A stretch of 64,000 bases of DNA from assembly GCF_026427715.1 (NCBI RefSeq), contig NZ_CP107559.1, forward strand, positions 248,001-312,000, in the 5' to 3' direction. The notes beneath the pieces were generated by a model. It was not told the origin of the DNA. It ran no database searches and was given only the letters and a program-made list of their open reading frames with translations. The number at the start of each line of letters is the position of its first letter. Within the stretch, counting starts at the first letter, position 1. Below are positions 34,879 to 44,661 of this stretch, piece after piece. The position numbers and the translations under genes are program-made. Source of the DNA: Methylocystis sp. MJC1. Its GTDB lineage: Bacteria > Pseudomonadota > Alphaproteobacteria > Rhizobiales > Beijerinckiaceae.

Positions 34879-35739
34879 AGGGTGTTATGCACTCTGTATT
34901 ATGAAGTCGGCTGCGCGTTTGAGCATGAGGCAGGCGAAAGCGACGACGTGGAGGCCAGCGAGTGTGTCGACGTAGCGTTCGTAGTCTTTGACCAGCCGCC
35001 TGCATCGGGTCGCCCAAGCGAAAGGCCGATCGACAACCCAGCGTTTGGGCAACAGCACGAAGCCTTTTTTCGCTTCGGAGAGTTTGACCACGCAGAGTTC
35101 GGCGCCCTGCGCTTTGGCCGCCTCGGCGGCTTTCTCGCCGTTATAACCTTGATCGACATAAATAAGCTCGACGCTCTCGCCGGTGGCGTGCTGCACAGCG
35201 GCGGCGAGCTTGCCGACCTCGGCGCGGTCGTCGACATTCGCCGGCGTAACGTGCAGCGCCAGCAAGTGCCCCAGCGCGTCGACCGCGATGTAGCTTGGAG
35301 CCGCGCTTGCGCTTGGCGCCGTCATAGCCGGCCCGTGGACCGCTTTCCGGCGTAGAGCGCAGCGTGCGGCTGTCGATGATCGCCGCGGTTGGCTCCTCGG
35401 CGCGACCGGAGGCGACGCGCAACAAGGCGCGCAGGTCCTGCGCAAGCTCTTCGAACACGCCCGCCGCTAGCCAGCGCTGCGATTGCTGATACACTGCGGA
35501 CCAGGGCGGCAGATCGTTGGGCATGGCGCGCCATGCTATGCCGTAACGCAGAACGTAGCGCAGGCCGTTAAAAAGCTCACGAAGCAAATGCTAACGTTGC
35601 GGAGCTCCCTCGTCCATCAGCGTCAGATACGGCGCAACCAGCGACCATTCTTCGTCGCTGACATCAGACGGATACGGTTTGCGAATCGGAGACATCTGAA
35701 TCCATTAAGACAATCAACCACCAAAGTACATAACACCCT
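34879..35739 (-). mobile_element. IS5-family element, copy 2, transposase dead
   Basis: Diverged relative of the element at 19051, with the same termini and CTAG at 35740-35743. The transposase gene (34885-35695) has a TAG at 35591-35593 in place of Gln of GAPQRQHLL, and a small deletion near 35290 that changes frame at SKLHMAVD. Several substitutions also distinguish it, for example a Val/Asp for Ala/Glu near the C-terminal active site (WVVDRPFAW instead of WVVERSFAW, losing the catalytic Glu). Confidence 0.85.
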
Positions 35740-35940
35740 CTAGTCGATTGACCGGTCGGTCAATCCCATATTGAGCGTCCAAAAGTGCTTGCACGTGTCT
35801 CAATTGAAGTGACCCAGCAGGCATTTCAGTCTAATCTACGCCATTGAAATATCTTTTGAAAAGATGACCTGATATTTGAAAGAGCTACCGACCCGCGCCG
35901 CTCACAATGGGGCGACAATTGCGGGTCGGATGTCGCTTTA

Positions 35941-36321
35941 TTAGCAGCCCCAGACCCAACCAGCACCGGGGTCCCACTGCCAGCAAGAACTGCCGCCATA
36001 CCCACCGCCGTAGCCGGGGTAGCCGTAGCCCGTGGCCCCTGCGATTCCCGCGCCCAGAACTCCAGCTGCGGCACCCGCAACGCCAGCCGCGGCACCAACC
36101 GCCGCGCCCGGGAGGCCGTAGCCGCGGCGATAATAACCACCGTAACGTGGATAATAGCCCCGGCGATAGCCCCTATAGTAAGCTTTTTCGAGCGACGCAT
36201 TTAGGCCGACGCTCGTTGGACTCGCGGCGCTCATGGGGCCGCCAAAAACTTCGGCCGGTAGAGCCGCGAGCGCGGTCGCTCCGAACAACGCGGCAGCGAC
36301 AATTTTCACACTCTTACGCAT
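35941..36321 (-). CDS. Secreted Gly/Tyr-rich protein
   Basis: ATG at 36321, with GGAGG six bases upstream. 126 aa. Signal peptide MRKSVKIVAAALFGATALAA, cleavage near LPAEVFG. The mature part has AYYRGYRRGYYPRYGGYYRR, an alanine/glycine helix-like AAVGAAAGVAGAAAGVLGAG and a C-terminal WQWDPGAGWVWGC. Similar proteins are common and uncharacterised in Hyphomicrobiales. Confidence 0.75.
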   Translation of the reverse strand: MRKSVKIVAAALFGATALAALPAEVFGGPMSAASPTSVGLNASLEKAYYRGYRRGYYPRYGGYYRRGYGLPGAAVGAAAGVAGAAAGVLGAGIAGATGYGYPGYGGGYGGSSCWQWDPGAGWVWGC

Positions 36322-36534
36322 TTTCAACCTCCGTTTTTCGGGCGCGCGCTGGGTCGATCCCCTCCCACCTGCGCAAGCCGAGCGCTGCTTCGGTGTCCGA
36401 AACCAGATAACTAAGCCCAAACCTGAAGCTGTCGAGGCCCAAGCCGACACAAGTCCCTTTAGTTTTCCGGGATCCGTCGCAAATTTTTTCCTGGTCGAGG
36501 CTTAGCATACAATCGCCAAAAGCAATTTGGCGAG

Positions 36535-36924
36535 GCTTTCCTCTCAGCTTGCGCATAGTCGAGAAAATGCTCGCAATGCGTGGCATTGACGTAACTCACG
36601 AAACGATACGGCGATGGGCCGAGAAATTGGGCTGCGATATTGCCGGTGAGATTCGTCTCTGTGCACCGCAGCGGGGCGGCAATTGGCATCTGGATGAAGT
36701 CGTCGTCTCCATCGCCGGAAAAAAGCATTGGCTTTGGCGTGCCGTCGACGCAGAAGGCTTTGTTCTCGATGTTCTCGTCCAAAGCAAGCGCGACCGGACA
36801 GCCGCACGACGCCTTATGCGCGAGCTGTTGAAGAAGACGCGGAGAGCGCCGCGCGTGATGGTCACGGACAAGCTGCCCTCCTATGGAGCCGCCCGCAAGG
36901 ACATGGGCTTGAAGATCGAGCATC
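36535..36924 (+). pseudogene. IS6-family transposase, 5' part before the IS66 insertion
   Basis: Reads FPLSLRIVEKMLAMRGIDVT, ETIRRWAEKLGCDIAGEIRL, NWHLDEVVVSIAGKKHWLWR and VMVTDKLPSYGAARKDMGL up to KIEH. The N-terminal end is missing. It is interrupted at 36924 by IS66 copy 2 and continues at 39400. Confidence 0.88.
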
Positions 36925-37002
36925 GTAAGCGCTGTTGCGGTCCCACCTTCCAACCGATGCTGAAAGCAGCGAGTCTGATCTCCTGATTTGGAGATAAGGC
37001 TT

Positions 37003-37428
37003 GTGTCCAGACTTGACCCTACGCTTGAGCCTAATGGCGGAGCGGTGCGCCGGATCGAAGTGATCACGGGCGGCGGCGAACGTCGTCGACGATGGTCGGT
37101 TGCGGAGAAGGCGCAAGCCGTCGAAGAGTCGCTTGCGCCTGGCGCGGTGGTTTCAGTTGTCGCGCGACGGCATGGGCTGGCGCCGCAGCAATTGTTTTCG
37201 TGGCGACGAAAGGCGCGACGGCAAGCGGAACTCGATGCTGTTTCATTTGCGCCGGTTGTTGTCGAGCGACGAGAGGAAGCGCCCGTCGCTCTGGGGTCGG
37301 AGAGCAGACCGGTTGCTCGCCCGCACGTGATTGAGCTCGCAATTGACGGTGCAAGCGTCTGGATCTGGCGTGACGCGCCCATGGGCATGGTCACGGCGAT
37401 TATCGACGCCTTGAAGGCGAGTTCATGA
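37003..37428 (+). CDS. tnpA: IS66 TnpA (copy 2)
   Basis: Identical to the product at 27510, including the GTG start context. Overlaps tnpB by four bases. Confidence 0.92.
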   Translation: MSRLDPTLEPNGGAVRRIEVITGGGERRRRWSVAEKAQAVEESLAPGAVVSVVARRHGLAPQQLFSWRRKARRQAELDAVSFAPVVVERREEAPVALGSESRPVARPHVIELAIDGASVWIWRDAPMGMVTAIIDALKASS

Positions 37429-37781
37429 TCGGGCCGACAGGCGCGATCCGCGTCATGGTGGCGACGAAGCCCGTCGACTTCCGAAAGGGCGCCGAGGGCT
37501 TGGCTGCGCTGGTCCGAGAGACGATGCAGGCAGATCCTTTTGACGGCGCTGTTTATGTGTTCCGCGCGAAAAGGGCTGATCGCATCAAACTGGTGTTCTG
37601 GGACGGCACGGGCGTCTGTCTCTTTGCCAAGCGGCTGGAAGATGGCGAGTTCCGCTGGCCGAAGATCGAAGACGGGGTGATGCGGTTGTCCGCGGCGCAG
37701 TTTTCGGCGCTGCTGGAGGGGCTCGACTTTCGCCGCGTGCGCGCGGCGAAAGAGACGGCGGCGCCGACCTTGCCGGGATAA
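37425..37781 (+). CDS. tnpB: IS66 TnpB (copy 2)
   Basis: Identical to the 118-aa product at 27932. Confidence 0.95.
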   Translation: MIGPTGAIRVMVATKPVDFRKGAEGLAALVRETMQADPFDGAVYVFRAKRADRIKLVFWDGTGVCLFAKRLEDGEFRWPKIEDGVMRLSAAQFSALLEGLDFRRVRAAKETAAPTLPG

Positions 37782-37850
37782 GCCGCGACACAGTGAATCA
37801 GGGCATCGAAGAACGTCGAAAGGCGGCGGAAAATATGGTCTTCTGCGACT

Positions 37851-39386
37851 ATGGCGCAGGCGATCGAGACGCTTCCCGACGATCCAAACGAACTGAAGGC
37901 GATGCTGCTTGCCGAGCGGGCGCGCAACGAGCGTCTCGTTCAGATCATCAAGGAGATGCAGCGCCATCGCTTTGGACGGCGCGCCGAGACCCTTCCCGAA
38001 GACCAGATGCTGCTCGCGCTCGAAGAGGTCGAGCAGACGGAAGCGGGCGCCGCGGCGGAGGGGGAAGCCAAGTCCGCCGCCGAACGTGAAAAGGCGGCCA
38101 GAAAGCGCCGCACGAACCGTGGCGCGCTACCTGCCCATCTCCCGCGCATCGAAACCATCATCGACATCGAGGATAAAGCCTGTCCTTGCTGCAAGGGCGC
38201 GCTCCACCAGATCGGCGAAGATGTCTCTGAGCGGCTCGACGTCGTGCCAGCGCAGTTCCGCGTGCTGGTGACGCGTCGACCCAAATACGCTTGTCGCGCC
38301 TGCGAGGGCGCGGTCGTGCAGGCGCCGGCCCCGGCGCGGCTGATCGAAGGCGGCTTGCCGACGGAGGTGACAGTCGCACATGTGCTCGTTTCCAAATACG
38401 CCGATCATCTTCCGCTTTATCGCCAAGCACAGATCTACGCCCGGCAGGGGATCGCCCTCGACCGTTCGACGCTCGCCGACTGGGTTGGTCGCGCCGCCTG
38501 GCATTTGCGGCCCGTGCACGAGCGGCTTCTGGAACACATCAGATCGTCGACGAAAATCTTCGCTGACGAGACAAGGGCGCCGGTGCTCGACCCCGGGCGC
38601 GGGCGTACCAAGACTGGCCAACTTTGGGCTTATGCGCGTGACGACCGGCCATGGGGCGGCGCCGATCCGCCAATCGCAGTCTATGTCTATGCGCAAAACC
38701 GAAAGTCCGAGCAGCCGCTCACGCATCTTGCTGGCTTCACGGGCGTCGTGCAGGTCGACGGTTACGCCGGCTATCGCGCGCTGACGCAGAAGAACAGCGT
38801 GTCGCTCGCCTTCTGCTGGTCTCACGTCCGCCGGCGCTTCTACGAACTCGCCGCAGCAGGTCCCGCGCCGATCGCCAGCGAGGCTCTGGCGCGCATCGGC
38901 GAACTCTACGCCATCGAGAGCGACATCCGCGGCCAAAGCGCCGGCAAACGTCGGGACGCGCGGCAGGAGAAATCCCGCCCCATCCTCGACGCGCTCGAGC
39001 CATGGCTGCGTGAAAAACTCGCGCTGATCAGCCAGAAGACCAAGCTCGCCGAGGCGATCCGCTACGCGCTCTCGCGCTGGGACGGCCTGACACGCTTCAT
39101 CGACGACGGGCGCATCGAGATCGACTCCAATGTCGTCGAACGTGCAATCCGTCCCATCGCCCTCAATCGGAAAAACGCTCTCTTCGCGGGTTCGGACGGA
39201 GGCGGCGAAAACTGGGCGATCGTCGCCTCGCTCATCGAGACCTGCAAGCTCAATGGCGTCGATCCGCTGGCCTACATCGCTGACGCTCTTTCTAAGATCG
39301 TCAACGGCCATCTCGCAAGTAAGCTCGACGAACTGATGCCTTGGGCCTATGCACAATCCGCCGTGGCCTTCAAAGAGGTGGCCTGA
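37851..39386 (+). CDS. tnpC: IS66 TnpC transposase (copy 2)
   Basis: Identical to the 511-aa product at 28358, with the zinc-binding cysteines and DDE residues intact. Confidence 0.95.
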   Translation: MAQAIETLPDDPNELKAMLLAERARNERLVQIIKEMQRHRFGRRAETLPEDQMLLALEEVEQTEAGAAAEGEAKSAAEREKAARKRRTNRGALPAHLPRIETIIDIEDKACPCCKGALHQIGEDVSERLDVVPAQFRVLVTRRPKYACRACEGAVVQAPAPARLIEGGLPTEVTVAHVLVSKYADHLPLYRQAQIYARQGIALDRSTLADWVGRAAWHLRPVHERLLEHIRSSTKIFADETRAPVLDPGRGRTKTGQLWAYARDDRPWGGADPPIAVYVYAQNRKSEQPLTHLAGFTGVVQVDGYAGYRALTQKNSVSLAFCWSHVRRRFYELAAAGPAPIASEALARIGELYAIESDIRGQSAGKRRDARQEKSRPILDALEPWLREKLALISQKTKLAEAIRYALSRWDGLTRFIDDGRIEIDSNVVERAIRPIALNRKNALFAGSDGGGENWAIVASLIETCKLNGVDPLAYIADALSKIVNGHLASKLDELMPWAYAQSAVAFKEVA

Positions 39387-39399
39387 AAACAGCGGTTAC

Positions 39400-39649
39400 C
39401 GAGCATCGGCAGCACAAAGGGTTAAACAACCGAGCGGAGAATCCTCATTAGCCGACAAGGCGACGAAAGCGGATCATGAAGAAGTTCAAATCGGCGCGAC
39501 AGGCTCAACGATTTCTGTCCACCCACGATCAGCTCGCCAACCTTTTTCATCTCCCTCGCCCTGAACGTCAGCCAGCCCGCATCCGCCGCGCCCATCGTGC
39601 GGGGGCGATCACCGCGTGGCGTGAGATTTCAGAAGTGCGATCAGGCGCA
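39400..39649 (+). pseudogene. IS6-family transposase, 3' part after the IS66 insertion
   Basis: Resumes at RQHKGLNNRAENPH, has an in-frame stop after it (position of SHQPTRRR in relatives), then KKFKSARQAQRFLSTHDQLA and a stop near 39649. A sequence GTTAACTTGACGGTACC at 39693 matches the terminal repeat of IS6 relatives such as that at 44662. The element was probably dead before or after the IS66 insertion. Confidence 0.8.
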
Positions 39650-39779
39650 TGAGAGCCACCACGACGGATCGCCATTCTTCGGTCTTCAGGTCGTTAACTT
39701 GACGGTACCATCGGGCGCACAGTTTACCGAAACTGCGCCGCCTCTGCTAACTCAACAGAACCCTCAAGAACTCGCTTAA

Positions 39780-40508
39780 TCAAGCTACGACTTCGTCACC
39801 GCGCTGGTAAGCAGTAAACCGAAATCGGACTTGCATGCCTTTTGGCATCGGTTCTATGTGCAGCTCGCCGTTTATTTGACGAGCGAGGTCTTTCAAAGCG
39901 CGGAACCCGCTCGGCGGCACGGTTTTTAGGTCGAGCGCCGCGCCGTCGTTTGCTACAGTCAATTCGAAACGTTTATCGCCCACGCGTCGAAGGGTCGTTA
40001 CGATATGGCCCCTCGAACCGTCGGGAAAACCGTGCTTAATCGCATTCATTGCGATTTCGCAGAAAATTTGTCCGACATAGCTCGCACAGCGAGCGTCAAG
40101 ATACAGGCCTGGTGAGATCGACATAATGAATTGAACGGGATCCCCGAATGCCGTTTCAAAGGCCTTTATTATGCATTGTAAATAATGGGTCATTTCAACC
40201 GATGCAGGTGAATTGTCGAGCGCTTTGTGCAAAGCCACCACGTTCCACATCCGGGAAATGCACCGGCTGCATGATGGAGGTGTTGGGGCTTTCCTTTCTT
40301 GAACTCTAAACTAACACAGAAGCACTTGAAATTCGTTATTCACGCGATGCCGTAACTCGTCGTAGCGGGATTTGATGGCGCACAGTTCCTGCCGAAGCGC
40401 ATCTCGCTCGGCTTCCAACTCCGCGACGTGGGCTTTTGGGTCCAAGGGGAAACTCGCTCGTTCAACCGTAGACCAAAATATGCTCTCAGATAGAATAAAA
40501 TAAGGCAA
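39780..40508 (-). pseudogene. Histidine kinase (HisKA_2/HWE-type) with in-frame TAG
   Basis: The start at 40508 opens a 66-codon frame with a coiled coil (HVAELEAERDALRQELCAIK) and the H-box RYDELRHRVNNEFQVLLC. It ends at a TAG in 40311-40313. The same frame continues to 39780 with MWNVVALHKALDNSPASVEM, FCEIAMNAIKHGFPDGSRGH (N-box) and VANDGAALDLKTVPPSGFRA, the ATP-binding half. The protein would be complete without the stop. No response regulator is next to it. Confidence 0.82.
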
Positions 40509-40732
40509 ATGTTAATTTGTGATGACGAAATGAGCGATAACGGCGGTAGCTGTGCAAAGGACTCCTTACACTGACAATTTGTACGAAACTCAAAAAAATT
40601 ACAACAGCGAAACGCCTTGCGATGTAAGGCAAATTCGCTTCTTTAACGTAAAACGAGGCCACGGTGGCGTCGCCCCTTGACCGATTTTTACTCACGCCTT
40701 CACGCAAGTATTCGGAAACGGCAAACTTCGAG

Positions 40733-40927
40733 GCGAAAGCTTACGCCGCGCGCGCGGCAAAAAGGCTAAATCGGCTTGACCCAAAACCAGTACAAGTGAG
40801 ACAAACCTCGTAGGTCAACGAACGCGGCGCCCGGGCCGGATCATTCCGTTACAGGGGGGGCGCCATTATCCCGGAATCCCCGGGCGGCATTATCCCGTTA
40901 CAGACGGGCACCTTCGTCGGAATCCGC
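40733..40927 (+). mobile_element. IS21-family right-end remnant
   Basis: Nearly identical to 50206-50400: the last codons of istB followed by its terminal repeats (CCGGAATCCCCGGGCGGC and GATCATTCCGTTACAGG). It is the residue of a second, otherwise lost IS21 copy, ending at the same motif. Confidence 0.85.
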
Positions 40928-40929
40928 GA

Positions 40930-41345
40930 TGAGCAGACGTCGTAGCGTGCGGTCTCCCATTTTCGACGTCGCGCCGAGCCTCTGCTTTCCTCCGGTGGAG
41001 TGTTGCAATGGCGTGAGCCCGAGCCAAGCCGCAAAGTCGCGACCTCGTTTGAATGTTTCGGCCGGCGGCCGCCAGCGCCGCCACTGCGGGCGCGATCACC
41101 GGACCGACTCCTGGGATGCTCATGAGGCGACGCACCGCTTCGCCTTCTTTGGCCCGCCGAGCAATTGCGATGTCCAGGAGCTTTATGCGTTGATCCAACA
41201 AGCTCAGCGTATCGACCAAAACGCAAAGGATAGGACGCGCCGCTTCCGGCAGAGGCTGCCCCGGATCCTGCACCACCGAAATGAGCTTGTCGACGTGCGT
41301 CGGGCCTCGAGCGACAACTAAACCGAACGCTGCCAGGTTGTGGTG
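40930..41345 (-). pseudogene. IS110-family transposase fragment
   Basis: Minus-strand frames contain AAFGLVVARGPTHVDKLISV, DTLSLLDQRIKLLDIAIARR and RRLMSIPGVGPVIAPAVAAL, the middle and Tnp_20 motif of IS110. A frame change follows; the remainder (RGRDFAAWLGLTP-like) is in the next frame. No start or active DEDD half remains. Confidence 0.78.
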
Positions 41346-41394
41346 CAAATTTTCCGTGACGGCACAACGAATGGCCAGAGGGCATGAGCGGAGG

Positions 41395-41925
41395 TCATGC
41401 AGCGAGCACCGCGTTCCAGATTTCGGGCGCACGGGTCTCTTTTGCGAAGCGTTCCGAGTTTGAATTGACCTTTCCTGATCCGGTGCGCGAGCTCGATACC
41501 AGCGATGGTGATCGAGGCAGTAGTTCGGAACCGCTTCAGCCCAAGCATTGGGCCCAAGCGAAGCTTGATCGATCGATGATCCTGTTCAATGAGGTTGTTC
41601 AAGTATTTTCAAGAACGAATTTGAGTCCACGCGCCGCCTTGATGCTCGGCGAGGAATTCGCGCGCCGCTCGATGCGAAGCCTGGTAGCCATCGAGCGTGA
41701 TGGCGCGGGGCAGTCGGCCTTGGCCTTTGAGCGCCCGATGGAAAAAAGCCTTCGCGGCGGCGACATCCCGCTTGACTCGCAATAGGAAGTCGACGGTTTT
41801 GCCGTCGCTGTCGACGGCGCGATAGAGACAGGTCCAGCTGACCTCGATTCTCACATAGGTTTCGTCGACGGGCCACGAACTGCCTGAGAACCCTTTCGCC
41901 GACGTGCGCCGGTGTCTCACGAATT
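41395..41925 (-). pseudogene. IS6-family transposase, N-terminally truncated and frameshifted
   Basis: Contains WPVDETYVRIEVSWTCLYRA, VDSDGKTVDFLLRVKRDVAA and, in another frame, NNLIEQDHRSIKLRLGPMLG. Related to the intact IS6 at 42721. The first third is missing, and a shift at about 41608 separates the two parts. Confidence 0.82.
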
Positions 41926-42085
41926 CCTGTTGCCAAAACTCATCGCAAATGTGAAATTTGGAAACAGGTTTGAGGTAAGCTCTTCATTAGTCGAGAGCCG
42001 CCGGCTGACCCAAGCGCCCGTCACCAAAAATCGATGAAAGCGCAAAGAGTTTTAAACATTGCCGCAAATTTACCGGGAGACCGCC

Positions 42086-42271
42086 GTGCTAACGCTCATA
42101 ATTGGGATCCTTATTATCGTTGTCCTTGGGGCGATCTTGTTTTGGGTAATCGATAAATTCTGTCCCGACGCGCGGCTAGCACAGCTACTCAAGCTGCTAG
42201 TGGTGCTAGTCTGTTTGGGAGCGATCGTAGCCCGGGTGCTTCCGCTGCTTGGGTCTCCTTCATTTTTATAG
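42086..42271 (+). CDS. Small two-helix membrane protein (Thivi_2564-like)
   Basis: GTG at 42086 is favoured because GGGAGA precedes it; a TTG at 42059 extends the frame. 61 aa: LTLIIGILIIVVLGAILFWV, DKFCPDARLAQLLKLLVVLV. A first helix, a short polar turn and a second helix are the pattern of the Thivi_2564-type small membrane family, of unknown function. The next gene starts 11 bases downstream. Confidence 0.65.
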   Translation: MLTLIIGILIIVVLGAILFWVIDKFCPDARLAQLLKLLVVLVCLGAIVARVLPLLGSPSFL

Positions 42272-42281
42272 CAGCTCCAAA

Positions 42282-42410
42282 GTGAGCGAAAATCCCGAAG
42301 GGCCAAGCAACATCCAAAATGAAAATCCCTTTGAAGGCCCCGTTCAGCGGGAGGATTATCAGGCGGTCATCGATCGCTACAAAATGGCGTTCCCTCGTGA
42401 GAATGGCTAG
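42282..42410 (+). CDS. Very small hydrophilic protein, unknown
   Basis: A 42-aa frame from GTG: MSENPEGPSNIQNENPFEGP, REDYQAVIDRYKMAFPRENG. It follows the membrane-protein gene at once in the same direction, which suggests an operon. The amino acid composition (Pro/Asn/Glu) is not like shadow frames. No family recognised and the ribosome-binding site is weak. Confidence 0.4.
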   Translation: MSENPEGPSNIQNENPFEGPVQREDYQAVIDRYKMAFPRENG

Positions 42411-42661
42411 GGCACTGACACTGACATAGGATTCACAGGTGCTGGCGAATGTGCGAGTCATTGAACCGGGCGGCGAATTCGTCGGGGGTCGACTCGCCAA
42501 GGCTCGTATGAAGGCCTGTGGCCTGTCCAGTATGTCAGCAATATCTATAATATTACATAGGCTATCAGCTCTCCACAGATCGGATCGAACTGAAGGGCGC
42601 TTGAGGCACTTGAGGAAACGATCAAGGCGACTGCGGCCGCAGCCCTCAAGGTAAAAAAAGT

Positions 42662-43499
42662 GGCTCTGGCGCAAATTCCGTGAAGAGACGCGAAGTGGGA
42701 TTTGAACGTTCAATTTAAAATCAGGCGGCGCGCACGGCGCTCCAAATCTCAGACGCAGTCTTGCCCGCTACGCGAAGCTTACCCAATGCGAACTGACGTT
42801 TCCGGATCCGTTGCATGAGCTCGACGCTAGCGATCGTGATCGACGCACTACGAAATCTCTTGAAGCCGAGCGTCGGGCCCAACCGGAGCTTGATGGATCG
42901 GTGATCCTGCTCAATTAAGTTGTTGAGGTACTTGGAAGACCGCAGTTTCGTCCGCGCGCCGCCCCGATGTTCGGCGAGGAACTCCCGGGCCGCGCGGTGC
43001 GAGGCTTGGTAGCCATCGAGCGTGATGGCGCGAGGCAGTCGGCCCTGGCGTTGGAACGCCCGCCGGAAAAACGCCTTCGCAGCAGCGATATCCCGTCTGG
43101 CTCGCAATAGGAAGTCGACGGTTTTGCCGTCGCTGTCGACGGCGCGATAGAGACAGGTCCCGCTGACCTTGATTCTCACATAGGTTTCGTCGACCCGCCA
43201 CGACCTGCCTGCTCGGCAGGGGAAGCGGTTCCACCGCTTTTCGAACTCGGGAGCGTAGCGTTGGATCCACCGCATTATCGTCGTATGCGCCAAATCAATT
43301 CCGCGCTCGGCCATTATCTCGACGAGGTCTCGAAAACTCAGCTTGAACCGCAGATACCACCGCACGCAGAGGATGCTGATCTCCCGGTCGAAATGCCGGC
43401 CTCTGAAGAACTCGTCAATACTCAGCATATGGATACAGGTCCTCTGCTCAGCGCGGTCGCCGGCAAATATGCCCCGCTTCCGCTGTTTGCACCAGTGCC
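42662..43499 (-). mobile_element. IS6-family element upstream of rpoH
   Basis: Ends GGCTCTGGCGCAAA (42662) and TTTGCACCAGTGCC (ends 43499) are inverted repeats with two mismatches. Length 838 bp. I see no 8-bp target duplication. The element ends 163 bp before the rpoH start codon. Confidence 0.78.
42721..43428 (-). CDS. IS6-family transposase
   Basis: Start at 43428, giving 235 aa, normal for IS6/IS26-like enzymes. N-terminus MLSIDEFFRGRHFDREISIL, then FRDLVEIMAERGIDLAHTTI. The DDE core is RVDETYVRIKVSGTCLYRAV (Asp), RAITLDGYQASHRAA (Asp) and NNLIEQDHRSIKLRLGPTLG (Glu). Looks intact. Confidence 0.93.
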   Translation of the reverse strand: MLSIDEFFRGRHFDREISILCVRWYLRFKLSFRDLVEIMAERGIDLAHTTIMRWIQRYAPEFEKRWNRFPCRAGRSWRVDETYVRIKVSGTCLYRAVDSDGKTVDFLLRARRDIAAAKAFFRRAFQRQGRLPRAITLDGYQASHRAAREFLAEHRGGARTKLRSSKYLNNLIEQDHRSIKLRLGPTLGFKRFRSASITIASVELMQRIRKRQFALGKLRVAGKTASEIWSAVRAA

Positions 43500-43662
43500 T
43501 TGTCGAGGACATTGAGGCGAATGGGTAGTTTCCGGGACTAGCGCACGATCGTACCGGAACTAAGATGCTCGTTCTCCTTTGGAACGGGTTGGAATTTCCA
43601 TGACGGCACAAATCCACATTGCTTCGGTTTCGCTGCGCGAGAATCTCTTAGGAGGAACAGAT

Positions 43663-44625
43663 ATGCCGACTACCCTGACCATGCTCTCCCCCGAAAGCAG
43701 ACTTATCCGTTATCTATCTCGAATCCGCCAGTTTCCCATGCTGGAGTTGCTGGAGGAACAGATGTTAGCGCGACGGTGGCGTGAGCACGGGGATTCACAG
43801 GCCGCGTGCGAGCTCATAACCTCGCATCTACGCCTCGTCGTCAAAATCGCCATGGGTTATCGTGGCTATGGTCTCCCCGTCGGCGACCTTATCTCAGAGG
43901 GCAATCTCGGACTCATGCAAGCCGTCAAGCGTTTCGAACCAGATCGTGGCTTCCGCCTCTCAACTTACGCGAGGTGGTGGATTCGGGCGTCGATTCAAGA
44001 ATACGTTCTAAGGTCCTGGTCTCTGGTGAGGATGGGCTCAAGCGCGAACATGAAGAAGCTATTCTTCAACCTCCGTCACGCCAAGAACCGCCTTTCGGCT
44101 TATGAGGAAGGCGACCTCAAGCCAGAAAATGTCGCAATGATGGCCCTCCTCCTTGGCGTTCGCCAGAAGGACGTCATAGCGATGAACCGTCGTATGGGTA
44201 GCGACGCCTCGCTCAATACGCCGATTGGCGAAAAAGGCGAGACAGGTGGCGAATGGCTAGATTGGTTCGTCGACGACAGTGACGATCAGGAGCAGGTTCT
44301 TGTCGGCGACGAAGAATACGACAATCGACAGATGTCATTGCGGAACGCGCTTGACGTGCTGAATCCGCGGGAGCGTCGAATTCTGGAGGCCCGCCGCCTC
44401 ACAGATACTCCCGTGACGCTCACGACTCTAGCCGCCGAATTTGGCGTGTCGCGCGAGCGTGTGCGCCAGATCGAGGTGCGCGCCTTCGGAAAGGTTCAGC
44501 GGGAGGTTCGCGCTGGCGGCGCGCACATCGAGGAGCGGGCCGCCGATCTGCATGCAATGGGATTGCTTATCATCCAAGATGCACAGGCGGAGCACAAGGG
44601 GACCCAAAGTCGGCTTCGCCATTAG
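43663..44625 (+). CDS. rpoH: Heat-shock sigma factor RpoH
   Basis: The start at 43663 has GGAGGA six to eight bases upstream. 320 aa. Region 2: SHLRLVVKIAMGYRGYGLPV, DLISEGNLGLMQAVKRFEPD, FRLSTYARWWIRASIQEYVL. The RpoH box appears as MKKLFFNLRHAKNRLSAYE. Region 4.2: FGVSRERVRQIEVRAFGKV. Alphaproteobacteria often have two RpoH proteins. Here a C-terminal tail of about 30 residues after the region 4 helix is longer than usual. A complete IS6 element lies directly upstream and may have altered or supplied the promoter. Confidence 0.93.
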   Translation: MPTTLTMLSPESRLIRYLSRIRQFPMLELLEEQMLARRWREHGDSQAACELITSHLRLVVKIAMGYRGYGLPVGDLISEGNLGLMQAVKRFEPDRGFRLSTYARWWIRASIQEYVLRSWSLVRMGSSANMKKLFFNLRHAKNRLSAYEEGDLKPENVAMMALLLGVRQKDVIAMNRRMGSDASLNTPIGEKGETGGEWLDWFVDDSDDQEQVLVGDEEYDNRQMSLRNALDVLNPRERRILEARRLTDTPVTLTTLAAEFGVSRERVRQIEVRAFGKVQREVRAGGAHIEERAADLHAMGLLIIQDAQAEHKGTQSRLRH

Positions 44626-44661
44626 AGCGCTATCCGATCAAACCGCATCATAGTCGGATGA

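Larger units (their letters stand above)
36925..39399 (+). mobile_element. IS66-family element, copy 2 (uninterrupted)
   Basis: GTAAGCGCTG at 36925 and AGCGGTTAC ending at 39399. A perfect 8-bp target duplication CGAGCATC flanks it (36917-36924 and 39400-39407). Length 2475 bp. It gives the reference for the ends of copy 1. Confidence 0.95.
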
